Positions 47,746 through 56,227 of a DNA stretch of 64,000 nt are shown here, one piece after another; positions within the stretch are counted from its first letter, which is position 1, and every line of letters begins with the position of its first letter. A program made the position numbers and the translations under genes. Under the pieces are notes generated by a model. That model did not search any database. It worked only from the letters and a program-made list of their open reading frames with translations, and had not been told where the DNA came from. This stretch comes from Edwardsiella piscicida (GTDB lineage: Bacteria > Pseudomonadota > Gammaproteobacteria > Enterobacterales > Enterobacteriaceae): NCBI RefSeq assembly GCF_001896205.1, contig NZ_MPNU01000001.1:2274240-2338239 (forward strand). The letters are read 5' to 3'.

Positions 47746-48402
47746 TTAATTGACTGGCTGTACATTTTCAATAACCATCCAGAAAACCAGAGTCGGATCT
47801 TTCTCTGCCGATATCTTCACAAATTGCTGAGATTCAATAGTTCTTATTTCCTGAACAATGGCATCAACACCAGTTCTTGCCGAGCCACAGTTCTTTTCGT
47901 CAGGAGAGTTATTCAAATCCTTACAAACCATATAATCACCCAGCACTTTCACAGCACTGCCTTTCTTTGGGCTGGATAGTTTAGGTTCTACAAACGGATA
48001 AGCAACATCACCATGCGAAACCGTAACCGCACCATTCATTTCACCTTTAACCTCAAAGGAAGTGATATTAAAACCACCAGAAAGATCTATTTTTATTAAA
48101 TCTCCCTTATCTGTAGTCACGGAATAAAAGTAGTCATCACCGACTGGGTATTGTACAGTTTCTAATCCTGCATCGTACTTATTAAAAAGCTGCTGATAGT
48201 TATCATTGCTGTTTTCAGAGTTATTTTCTGATGTGGCATTTGCCGTGTAAGCATACCATGTAGGCTTTGCTCTCCCCTCAAGAAGCATTGCGATTTTACG
48301 CTCACCATCAACTATATAAAATTGTTTTACTTTATATTTAACACCATTCAAATACGGCAGTATAATTTTATTAACAACACCGTTCCTCATATTCATTGAC
48401 AA
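47746..48402 (-). CDS. Unknown T6SS cargo-region protein, 3' part of a broken gene
   Basis: 218 residues from the first Met, no known domain. The frame is open upstream of this Met to a TAA at 48433-48435, and beyond that stop it still reads as protein (SLKSLGDFASLSDNGDALYTSASV) back to about 48520, where it meets the end of the next gene in another frame. I therefore think it is the C-terminal half of one gene with 48500-49090. The ATG used here has no convincing ribosome site. AT-rich. Confidence 0.5.
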   Translation of the reverse strand: MSMNMRNGVVNKIILPYLNGVKYKVKQFYIVDGERKIAMLLEGRAKPTWYAYTANATSENNSENSNDNYQQLFNKYDAGLETVQYPVGDDYFYSVTTDKGDLIKIDLSGGFNITSFEVKGEMNGAVTVSHGDVAYPFVEPKLSSPKKGSAVKVLGDYMVCKDLNNSPDEKNCGSARTGVDAIVQEIRTIESQQFVKISAEKDPTLVFWMVIENVQPVN

Positions 48403-48499
48403 TATCGCAGAAAATCCACACCCCTCATTATATTAAACAGACGCACTGGTGTATAAAGCATCTCCATTATCAGAAAGAGAGGCAAAGTCGCCAAGTGAT

Positions 48500-49090
48500 T
48501 TAAGTGAATAATTTATGTTTTTTTAGAAAATGGGCCACTGTCAGCTTATTACCCTTCGTGCTCTTTGATAAAAGAGAAAAGTGCTTATCAAAAAGAGCAA
48601 TAGTTACATTATTTTTATCGTCAAAGAAAACTCGGTGAGCTTTATCTGAGGCATTGCTTGCTGCCCCGGAAAACATGATTCTAGATACAGGGGCGTCAAT
48701 GCTGTAAGAATAAAAACCATTCCCGTCAGTAAAGATACAATGGCTATCACTTGAAGAAATGATAACATCATTCATGGGTGCAACGTTGGAGTACACATCT
48801 CTCGGTCGAAACTGTATTCTCTTAACCCCGGACTTAACGTCAGCAGCCCATAGATAATGACTTGCTCCACCTATCCCACCCCAGATAACCCCGGTAGTCG
48901 CATTAAAATCCATGCCACCTGATAAATTGTATCCAATTAGCATTCGTTCTTTAACATCTGGACCGTTCCACAAGTACAGATTGAGGTTCTTAATATCTCT
49001 AACAAGATAATACTGGTTACTCGCAAGAGAATTTAATGAAAAAAGCAATGAGCAAAAAACAACAAGAACTTTAGGGAATGTTAATTTCAT
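48500..49090 (-). CDS. Secreted unknown protein, 5' part of a broken gene
   Basis: 196 residues starting with a clear signal peptide (MKLTFPKVLVVFCSLLFSLNSLAS). The mature part has repeated Trp/Gly-rich strands (YYLVRDIKNLNLYLWNG, VIWGGIGGASHYLWAADV) that suggest a beta-propeller-like fold. Its stop follows a run of seven A (T on the plus strand, 48518-48524); removing one A would shift reading into the frame of the downstream ORF. Probably the N-terminal half of a single frameshifted gene. The ATG at 49090 has GGA eight bases upstream. Confidence 0.5.
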   Translation of the reverse strand: MKLTFPKVLVVFCSLLFSLNSLASNQYYLVRDIKNLNLYLWNGPDVKERMLIGYNLSGGMDFNATTGVIWGGIGGASHYLWAADVKSGVKRIQFRPRDVYSNVAPMNDVIISSSDSHCIFTDGNGFYSYSIDAPVSRIMFSGAASNASDKAHRVFFDDKNNVTIALFDKHFSLLSKSTKGNKLTVAHFLKKHKLFT

Positions 49091-49107
49091 ACATAAATCC
49101 ATTTTAT

Positions 49108-49188
49108 CTAGTCGTTAACCACATACCGAAAAACATAGGTAGGCAGAATCCCATCTTTATCATAATTGAAAACGGATACGTTTTGAAA
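49108..49188 (-). pseudogene. 3' relic of a SUMF1-like lipoprotein gene
   Basis: About 26 codons (FQNVSVFNYDKDGILP, then TYVFRYVVND and a stop) have no start and are preceded by an in-frame TAA. The ending resembles the C-terminus of the adjacent SUMF1-like lipoprotein (DDGVFRCVINK), so this may be the tail of a deleted second copy. Confidence 0.35.
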
Positions 49189-49213
49189 TTAGGCCTGAGC
49201 ACTGAAAAAGTGG

Positions 49214-50089
49214 TTACTTATTAATCACACAACGAAAAACACCATCGTCATAATCATGATCGTCTTCTGATTTTTGACTTGGTGGTGAAGATTGCCTGAA
49301 CATCGTTAACGCATATTGGTCATCCCCACCTACAGCTCCGCGCTGAACTTTCCTTTCTCCTTTCGTTGGTCCCCGTGGATCTTTCATTGGAGAATACGAA
49401 TAATAATCTGATGCATACCAGTCATTCGTCCATTCCTTTCCACTTAATCCCATATCATAAAGCCCCAATGGATTTGGGGGGTATTTACCAATTGGGTATA
49501 TTGGTAAATATAACCCACCAGTAAACTTTTGCAATGCATCATATGTTGGATAGTTGCTGCCACGCTCTAACTTTCCATTATCGGTTGCAAAAGGTAAATA
49601 CTTACCCTCTGAGCGAGCTGCATACTCCCATTGAGCTTCTGTCGGTAAATCTATTTCTTTCCCTGACTGCGCCCCTAGCCATATACAATAATCCTTTGCT
49701 CGCTGCCAGGTAACACTCGCAGAGTAATCATCACTCAGAAGCAACGGAGAGTTCTTGGAAAGAATGTCAACAAGCGGGGAGGGTGTGCCTGTCACTTCCA
49801 GATATATTTTATAGTCGGCATTTGTGACCTTATATTTTGAGATCATAAAGCTTCCAAGAACGACCTTATGAAGTACTTTATCGTCTTGTTGAATACTAAA
49901 AGGTAATTTCTCCCCAACCAACGGTCCAAAGTCTCCCATCAGAAAATCACCGCCATTAACACTCACCATGTTTGCAATTGATTTATCAATAAGCTTATTG
50001 GCTAATTCTGATTTTTTTGATGAACCATCACAAGCAACAATTGTGAAAACAAGGAGCAACAATGTTTTTTCTACATTTCTATTTTTCAT
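49214..50089 (-). CDS. SUMF1/FGE-fold lipoprotein in T6SS cargo region
   Basis: 291 residues. A lipoprotein signal ends at LLLVFTIVAC (Cys20). The rest matches the formylglycine-generating-enzyme-like (SUMF1) fold: VSVNGGDFLMGDFG, SFMISKYKVTNADYKIYL, VTWQRAKDYCIWLG, LPTEAQWEYAARSEG, NPLGLYDMGLSGKEWTNDWY. Stand-alone lipoproteins of this type are frequent beside T6SS effectors. It follows the 751-residue cargo gene by 11 bp, so a role as immunity or accessory protein for that effector is a reasonable inference. Confidence 0.82.
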   Translation of the reverse strand: MKNRNVEKTLLLLVFTIVACDGSSKKSELANKLIDKSIANMVSVNGGDFLMGDFGPLVGEKLPFSIQQDDKVLHKVVLGSFMISKYKVTNADYKIYLEVTGTPSPLVDILSKNSPLLLSDDYSASVTWQRAKDYCIWLGAQSGKEIDLPTEAQWEYAARSEGKYLPFATDNGKLERGSNYPTYDALQKFTGGLYLPIYPIGKYPPNPLGLYDMGLSGKEWTNDWYASDYYSYSPMKDPRGPTKGERKVQRGAVGGDDQYALTMFRQSSPPSQKSEDDHDYDDGVFRCVINK

Positions 50090-50100
50090 TACTACCTGCC

Positions 50101-52356
50101 TTATGCCATTTGAGTATTAACATTGTGACAATCATTAATCAATGCAATATATTGTTTCATTTCGTCATGAGGAATTGGTCTAAAAGGTTCATCTGAGTCA
50201 ACTGTGTCAGGAAGCCTTTCATAGAGAGTATGGATATTTTGTTCGTATTGCGTGGAGTAACTCCCCATCAATCCGAACTCCGTCATTCCTAAAAAACTCA
50301 ACAATGCCTTTTCATTAACTTCTGCACTACCCTTTCCTTCTGCCGGTATAGCAGTCATGTGTTGCATAACATTATTATAATCTGCTTTACTCTGCACCCA
50401 TTTGAAGCAATACATTATTGCTGTTTTCCTTAACTGCATCACCCCCCATTTACTAGTGTCCTTTTTTTGGTTTCTTTGATCTATAACATCCAAGGCGTTA
50501 AAATTCATTAATTGTGATATTATAGAGCCTTTTGTTTCTGGTGGAGTATATTTCAACTGATCAGGGTTATCTATAATATTCTTCATCAATACAACCCTTT
50601 TTTCTTCATTATCCAGTGCGTTATCAAGCTGTTTCAAGACACCTTGAATATCGCTTTTAATGCTCTTAAACATATCGATTCCCACTTGAATCCCTTCGGC
50701 AGCTAATATTATTGGTATCGCGCATAACGACTGAAAGGTATCTGGCGGCATCATTTTTTCAAGCTTCTGGTAGTCAACATTCCTGAGCATATACATAAAA
50801 CTCTTCATAAATGCAGAAAATGAATTACCGTCAACTTCAAAGCCTAAAGACCCCTTGGCACCAACACCCCAGCAAAGTGCTGCCTTACAATAAATTCTGA
50901 AGCGACTGTTAATATACGTCACGTAAAAAACTGCGGATCCGCCAGCTCCAGCCTGAGCAGTTACACCAAGAGACAGTTTGGCAATCGCTGTGAATTTTTT
51001 CTCTTTAGCAAAAATTTTCTTGTTACTATCGTGAGCGATTTGCTTGTCGACATCAGGATACGGATCAAACCATTCAATAGCACCGCTGACATTGCCACCC
51101 GCCTGAACGCCAGCAAAAGCGCCAATTTCTTCACCAGCCTGAGCATCCGGCAGTGGAATGGCCAAATTAATCTTCCTCTGACCTGGAGGTGGCGGAGGTG
51201 CAAGTTTCGCAGGGCTTCCCTTAATCCCATAGCCCTTTGCCATTTCTCCACTAAAATCAGCTTCCACACCCAGCTCAATCCCCAGGCTTGCCCCGACATT
51301 ACCGGACAACACCGCATTAATCGTGTAGCGGATAGCACCCATGTTACAGACATCACCCGCTAACCCCGCAGATGCTTTGGCAGGAAACAACAATGCAATA
51401 CCAAGTCGATCGGGAATAAATAGTTCAGTCGATGCTTTCGCCTCACCCAGTGCAAAACTTGAGTGGCCTTCCATCTTTGCGGAGGCTTTCTTTTCTAAAG
51501 GGTTAAATTCAGCAGACAGTCCGGCCCCCTGGCTATAGCGCATCAACTGTGCCTGTGCGCTGATGTCGACGTACTGATGATAAGTAGACTCATCGTCAGG
51601 CTTATCATTTTCTTTGGGCCAGGTAAGCCCTTTATTCATTTTTTTTGCCCAGTCAGTAAGCGCAACATTGCTATCTTCTAATAGCTCATCTTCAAACTTA
51701 AGGCTTACTGATGCTTCTTTTAATTGTTTTATTAACTCTTCGGCATCAATCTTTCCCGATCGAACTGTTTTTTTTGTTTCATTCCCATTAGCATCGACAC
51801 CCGTAACTTCTTTATCTGTATATTTAATGAAGCTGGCCTCACCGCTTTCCTTATCTACCTCACTAAGTTTGTACTTCCGCCAGTGGCTGCGAATTTTATC
51901 GGAGCGAACATAAGTACTCTTAAACCCGGCAGTCTTCTGGAGAGGAATCAACTCAATAAGGCCTATCGCTGAACCCTTGGAGTTCTCATCAAGCAGTTCC
52001 CCCTCGGGAATCTTTGCAGTCAGCGTTTTAAGCTCTGCCTTTAATTGTTCGTTAGCGTCATTGAGTTGTTGATAGGTGATCTGAAGTTTGCTGTCATAAG
52101 TACGCTGCGGTTGCTTGCCTGCCTGAGTCAACATTTCGAAATTGAGTTCATCCAATGCAATTTGCGCTCTCTTCTGATTTTCCAGCAACGCTGTCATTTT
52201 TAGCTGTTCCTGTATGAGGAAGCGGTTATCTTTTACATCAACGCAAAGTAGCGTTGCACTGCCCGGGTGAAAATAAACCTGAGGACCATGTTCTCCGTTG
52301 ACGACAGTATTTTTACTCACGTTATCCAGGCTACTTTGCTGTGTACCTTTAGTCAT
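50101..52356 (-). CDS. Candidate T6SS effector, 751 residues
   Basis: Lies directly after vgrG and before a lipoprotein gene, the usual place of a cargo toxin. It begins with a segment containing GEHGPQVYFHPGSATLLCVD; a helical, coiled-coil-like stretch covers about 45-130. A central region rich in Gly/Ala (about 280-480, with SAGLAGDVCNMGAIRYTINAV and GNVGASLGIELGVEAD) suggests beta or membrane-interacting structure, and a hydrophobic segment FQSLCAIPIILAAEGIQVGI lies near 545. No nuclease, lipase or amidase motif is seen. The composition would fit a pore-forming or membrane-active toxin, but this is inference. GGAG precedes the start. Confidence 0.7.
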   Translation of the reverse strand: MTKGTQQSSLDNVSKNTVVNGEHGPQVYFHPGSATLLCVDVKDNRFLIQEQLKMTALLENQKRAQIALDELNFEMLTQAGKQPQRTYDSKLQITYQQLNDANEQLKAELKTLTAKIPEGELLDENSKGSAIGLIELIPLQKTAGFKSTYVRSDKIRSHWRKYKLSEVDKESGEASFIKYTDKEVTGVDANGNETKKTVRSGKIDAEELIKQLKEASVSLKFEDELLEDSNVALTDWAKKMNKGLTWPKENDKPDDESTYHQYVDISAQAQLMRYSQGAGLSAEFNPLEKKASAKMEGHSSFALGEAKASTELFIPDRLGIALLFPAKASAGLAGDVCNMGAIRYTINAVLSGNVGASLGIELGVEADFSGEMAKGYGIKGSPAKLAPPPPPGQRKINLAIPLPDAQAGEEIGAFAGVQAGGNVSGAIEWFDPYPDVDKQIAHDSNKKIFAKEKKFTAIAKLSLGVTAQAGAGGSAVFYVTYINSRFRIYCKAALCWGVGAKGSLGFEVDGNSFSAFMKSFMYMLRNVDYQKLEKMMPPDTFQSLCAIPIILAAEGIQVGIDMFKSIKSDIQGVLKQLDNALDNEEKRVVLMKNIIDNPDQLKYTPPETKGSIISQLMNFNALDVIDQRNQKKDTSKWGVMQLRKTAIMYCFKWVQSKADYNNVMQHMTAIPAEGKGSAEVNEKALLSFLGMTEFGLMGSYSTQYEQNIHTLYERLPDTVDSDEPFRPIPHDEMKQYIALINDCHNVNTQMA

Positions 52357-52372
52357 TTTCTAACTCCCTGAG

Positions 52373-54889
52373 TTAGCCACCGAGTAGTTCAATATTGATT
52401 TTGCTTTTTGCCACACCGAATATTTCAGCTGTCTTACCTTCACTGTCAGTACGCCCTTCATAAACAGAACCATCAGCAGTGGTTATCCGATATCGCGTAT
52501 TAGCCAGGATATCGCCAGACTCCTTATCCTGTGCAATAAAGTTCTCACTATATCCTTGCGGAAGTTCCGGTTTAGGTGCGTCATAGTCCGCACTTCCCAT
52601 TTTCTGAACGTTGGCACATTTCAGTAGAATATTTCCTGGAGCACCGAACTCCATATCTCCTCCCGCCAGCTTTATAAATGCACCGTCACAGTTAACAACC
52701 AGCTCTGTTGCCCCTGTGATGACTACTTTGCCTTCCACACTGGTCACCGTGACGTCTTTTTTTGCAATAGCCTCAATCGCATCATCCTGAGCCTGGATTT
52801 CTACTTTGCCCTTCGCCGCAAAAAGCTTCATCCCGGCCTTTCGGGCCAGCATACTCACAGCTTCACCCGCTGCCACAGTAAAACGCTTAAGCGCGCTGAT
52901 GTCTGTATTCTGCTGGGACATAATCCCGACGCTTGCACTCCCCGATGCCATACGAACCGCCTGTGGGCTAGTGATGCTCACACCTTCAGGCGCATTCAGC
53001 ACCATTCCAGGCTGGACAAGGTCTTTCAGGGCATCTGTCAGATTAACCTGGCTCTGAATATCTGCTGGCAATGCGTCTGCCGTTTCGGCAGCATCAGAAA
53101 GGCTTCTGGCAATACTTAATGCATTTTCCAGTTGAGATATCGCTTCCCGCATGGACAGCATCTTATCGCTGGCAAACGGCTGTTTATCAGCGGTGATGAA
53201 CACTCCGGCACCACCCCGGATGGACACATACCGATCGGTACGTAACTCCGCACCCTCGCCGCGCGGTTCGCGGGCAGCATCAACGTTGTGCCCTAAATTC
53301 AGCTGCGTTTTTCCCCCGTACTCTGTACTGAGCTTGACGTGCTCCTCGCCGCGCTTGTCCTCCATCCGCAGCTTGTTCAGGCCAGCGGTGCGGATAACGT
53401 TACGCGTGCTGTTGGCCTCAGTGACGTGGTCAACGTGGCGGGAGTCGTGCATCGCATGGGCGATATACGGACGATCGGGGTCGCCTTCATGGAACGCAAT
53501 CGCGACCTCAGTGCCCTGTATCAGCGGGAAGTGGAAGCCGTATTTATCACCGCCGTAAGGCTTGGCAAAGCGCACCGGCATACTTTCCATGCCCTGGCGT
53601 TTATCATCGCGGTCTGCATCAAACTTCACCCGGTACATGCCGGAGGCATCCTGCCAGGCATAGATATCGTTATCTTTGGCGCTGGTTACGCGCGCCGTCA
53701 GGGTGCCGCTGACCACTGGGCGCTTTTTAGCGGCAGGACGCCAGCAGCGGTTCTCGTAGTACGGCATCGCTACCCATGCCACTTTCAGGGCATTCTTACG
53801 GCTGGCGTAGTAACCAGTGCGGATGATAACAACACCGTTCTCCGTTTCCCGGGGCAGTGTTGGCGGGATAGCCATGTCGGTAATAGTCACTACCTGCGCC
53901 GGGCCGAGGGTGTGGTCGGTGCTGCTGCCAGTCACCGTGGTCTGGGTAGACAGGAAACGTTCATGCTCCAGACGCGCCCAGAAGTTACCGGTTTCCGCCG
54001 TCGGCGTGATTTTGTCGCCACGCTCAAGATGACGTGGCAGGTAGTGATAGACCTCACCGTAGGTAACACCGTCACCGTCGCCGCGGGTCATGTCCGCCGG
54101 TACCGAGGTCAGGACATTCTGGGCTTCACGGTGATTGTAATCACTGGCGGTGACAGAGCGCTCCACCACGCTCTGTCGGACGTGCACATCCCACACCGAG
54201 TCGACCCCATTGTCACTCATTCCCGATGGGCTGCTGAGCGGCAGTTTTTTACCGAACGTCCATGCGCTCTGTTTATCCGCGAAATGCACCACTTCGGTCT
54301 GGGTGTCGGGCTGCAGGGTAAAGAAATAGAAAATCCCCACTTCGGCCAGCAGGCGTTCAATAAACGCGAGGTCATTTTCCTTGTACTGGTTAATCTGTTC
54401 ACGCTTTGGATAGTCGGCTTTGAGGGTGAACTCATACTCCCAGCCTTTGAGCCCATGCTCCATGAGCACCTCTGCCACCACTTCCGGGACCGACTTATTG
54501 ACAAAAAAGCGGTGAGTTCGGAATTGCTTGCGCAGCAAAGACAGGAACGGCTCAATAATAATCTGGTACGTCGCCTGGTCACGAGAGCCACTGATACGCT
54601 TAAAATGCGTCACCACGCCATGCACCACTTTCTGCCCGGTCAGCCCCATCAGTGGCCCGGTTCCCATAGTCAGCGTGGCAGGCTTAGTCAACAACTGCGC
54701 TGAACTGATATTCTGATCGCTGCTGGTAAAGATAACTTCGTAGTAGTAGAGCTCACTCATGAACTCCTTACCGTTAAACTCTTCCACATCCAGTGAGGCT
54801 GTGCAGGACGGAATATCTAGACGGTAGCGATTAAGTCCGCCTTCAGTTAGCGCAGACAGGGGGTTCTTAAGCGTATCTGTCAGACTCAT
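52373..54889 (-). CDS. vgrG: T6SS spike protein VgrG
   Basis: About 838 residues: gp27-like N-terminal base (LDVEEFNGKEFMSELYYYEV), a gp5-like OB fold (VTSAKDNDIYAWQDASGMYRVKFDADRDD, EGDPDRPYIAHAMHDSRH), and a beta-helix/DUF2345-type C-terminal part. A short C-terminal extension (IAQDKESGDILANTRYRI to the end) looks like a beta-sandwich adaptor domain that may recruit the downstream cargo. I prefer the ATG at 54889 (GGAG nine bases upstream); an in-frame ATG at 54904 is also possible. Confidence 0.93.
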   Translation of the reverse strand: MSLTDTLKNPLSALTEGGLNRYRLDIPSCTASLDVEEFNGKEFMSELYYYEVIFTSSDQNISSAQLLTKPATLTMGTGPLMGLTGQKVVHGVVTHFKRISGSRDQATYQIIIEPFLSLLRKQFRTHRFFVNKSVPEVVAEVLMEHGLKGWEYEFTLKADYPKREQINQYKENDLAFIERLLAEVGIFYFFTLQPDTQTEVVHFADKQSAWTFGKKLPLSSPSGMSDNGVDSVWDVHVRQSVVERSVTASDYNHREAQNVLTSVPADMTRGDGDGVTYGEVYHYLPRHLERGDKITPTAETGNFWARLEHERFLSTQTTVTGSSTDHTLGPAQVVTITDMAIPPTLPRETENGVVIIRTGYYASRKNALKVAWVAMPYYENRCWRPAAKKRPVVSGTLTARVTSAKDNDIYAWQDASGMYRVKFDADRDDKRQGMESMPVRFAKPYGGDKYGFHFPLIQGTEVAIAFHEGDPDRPYIAHAMHDSRHVDHVTEANSTRNVIRTAGLNKLRMEDKRGEEHVKLSTEYGGKTQLNLGHNVDAAREPRGEGAELRTDRYVSIRGGAGVFITADKQPFASDKMLSMREAISQLENALSIARSLSDAAETADALPADIQSQVNLTDALKDLVQPGMVLNAPEGVSITSPQAVRMASGSASVGIMSQQNTDISALKRFTVAAGEAVSMLARKAGMKLFAAKGKVEIQAQDDAIEAIAKKDVTVTSVEGKVVITGATELVVNCDGAFIKLAGGDMEFGAPGNILLKCANVQKMGSADYDAPKPELPQGYSENFIAQDKESGDILANTRYRITTADGSVYEGRTDSEGKTAEIFGVAKSKINIELLGG

Positions 54890-54967
54890 GATTATTGACT
54901 CCATGGGATAACCTGCAGTCCATTACTTTTCTTACCGACGGGCAAGTAACAGGTTTAATCGGGGTAC

Positions 54968-55030
54968 TCAGCGAGTACGAAAAAGCGTGATTACGGCTCC
55001 AGCCCCGATGGCTCCGACGAGGGTTTTCAT
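54968..55030 (-). CDS. Possible 20-residue hydrophobic peptide
   Basis: MKTLVGAIGAGAVITLFRTR, overlapping the stop of the preceding mini-ORF by an ATGA. The hydrophobic core and coupling are suggestive, but the length is close to chance. Confidence 0.25.
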   Translation of the reverse strand: MKTLVGAIGAGAVITLFRTR

Positions 55031-55176
55031 CGCAAAACGGTCATTTCAAAATTGTTCATGCTGTATTCACCGTCGCCACTAATGGGGATAAAGCGCTTAA
55101 CAAATGTGTAAAAGTATGTATCCGGAAGAAACAGCACTCCCGCCACCACTAAAGTTAAAAAGATAAAAATATTCAT
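55027..55176 (-). CDS. Small single-TM protein, 49 residues
   Basis: Begins at an ATG 18 bp after the lipoprotein gene. An N-terminal membrane segment (MNIFIFLTLVVAGVLFLP) is followed by a polar tail ending ...EYSMNNFEMTVLR. Position inside the operon, between the HExxH/lipoprotein pair and vgrG, and sensible protein composition support it; the ribosome site is weak and no homologue is recalled. Confidence 0.45.
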   Translation of the reverse strand: MNIFIFLTLVVAGVLFLPDTYFYTFVKRFIPISGDGEYSMNNFEMTVLR

Positions 55177-55193
55177 GATGTTATGCTAGGGTA

Positions 55194-55661
55194 CTATTCA
55201 GAAACTTTAATTGAGCCATAAGGTCTTGAGATTTCGCGATCGGTTAAAGGAAAGTTATATACCTTGGCTTTATTAACACCTACTCCGACAACAAAATTCC
55301 GGGATTCATCTTTGTTGCCTGCTGAATGAAGCACGAATTCAACAATGTATTTATTACTATCCATAAAGTGGTAGTAAGACGAAGGAATGCACAATGCACC
55401 ATCAATAATCTTAAGGCCTGGCGAGAAGTTGAATTTTTTCTCTTTAGGCGGCGTTCCCCGAAGATTGATTCCCATGTCTGCAGGCTGATAATCTCGCGCA
55501 TCATTAATACTCATGCAAACGTCATTACCCTGCCTGCTTACCTGCGCAGTTTCATCCAAGCTCATTCTGTCGCCAGGCCCCGGACACCCTGTCAGGGCTA
55601 CCGAAAAAATGCCTAATGAAACGATAAAGATAATTTTTCGAAAATGGCTCACGCTTACCAT
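55194..55661 (-). CDS. Putative immunity/accessory lipoprotein
   Basis: 155 residues with a lipobox VALTGC (Cys26) after a hydrophobic signal. The mature part has no known enzymatic motif. Its start overlaps the HExxH protein's stop by 7 bp, so the two are made together. Effector-lipoprotein pairs of this kind in T6SS loci are often toxin and periplasmic immunity protein; this role is inferred from context only. Confidence 0.7.
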   Translation of the reverse strand: MVSVSHFRKIIFIVSLGIFSVALTGCPGPGDRMSLDETAQVSRQGNDVCMSINDARDYQPADMGINLRGTPPKEKKFNFSPGLKIIDGALCIPSSYYHFMDSNKYIVEFVLHSAGNKDESRNFVVGVGVNKAKVYNFPLTDREISRPYGSIKVSE

Positions 55662-56227
55662 GGAAAACCTCTCAGGGAATTTTTATACCCTTCGCGTATT
55701 TCTGCCTCAGACGTGTCACCATCAAGCGTAATATCGGGATATTTTCCATTTTCAAGGTGCCACCAGATTTCATAGCCAAATGTCTGTAAAACAAAATTAT
55801 CGGCAATTATCTGCGCCTGCTGTTCCATTGGATAATCGCTTAACAGACGACCATCAAGGGTGTAGCGGTAGCTGACAAGCCAGCTTACAAGCCCTCTTCC
55901 AATAACATTCATTCCTTTTTCACGCTGCCAGATATGACTCATTTCGTGAATAAACAGATGTTGAAGCGAATACGTCGATTGTGAAAAATCATCCTGGTAC
56001 TGATTAATGAAATATATTTCACCATTAGGTGTCATTGCCACATTCTCACCCTGCAATCCAAATGGCAGATAACTGCCATGATGAATTTTCACCATCTCGT
56101 AATCGATCCGGTTACCGAATACTGTTCTGGCTAAGGCGATTTCCCCGGTGGTCAGTTTTCTGACAGAATCATCCTCCTGCTTCTTGTCGTCCTTCTTTTT
56201 CTTCCCACTGGCATCATGAATGGACAT
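55655..56227 (-). CDS. Candidate T6SS metallopeptidase effector (HExxH)
   Basis: 190 residues. A Lys/Asp-rich N-terminal tail (about 8-20) precedes a compact domain with the zinc-peptidase motif IHEMSHIWQREKG (HEMSH at 94-98). Proteins of this shape are found next to clpV and vgrG in enterobacterial T6SS loci, sometimes labelled vgr-related. No signal peptide, as expected for a T6SS substrate. The start overlaps the clpV stop by 14 bp and a lipoprotein gene overlaps its end, which fits a toxin-immunity pair aimed at the periplasm. Confidence 0.72.
   Translation of the reverse strand: MSIHDASGKKKKDDKKQEDDSVRKLTTGEIALARTVFGNRIDYEMVKIHHGSYLPFGLQGENVAMTPNGEIYFINQYQDDFSQSTYSLQHLFIHEMSHIWQREKGMNVIGRGLVSWLVSYRYTLDGRLLSDYPMEQQAQIIADNFVLQTFGYEIWWHLENGKYPDITLDGDTSEAEIREGYKNSLRGFPW

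Noticed and set aside
53339-54703. 454-codon plus-strand frame opposite vgrG
   Set aside because: Antisense shadow; no domain.
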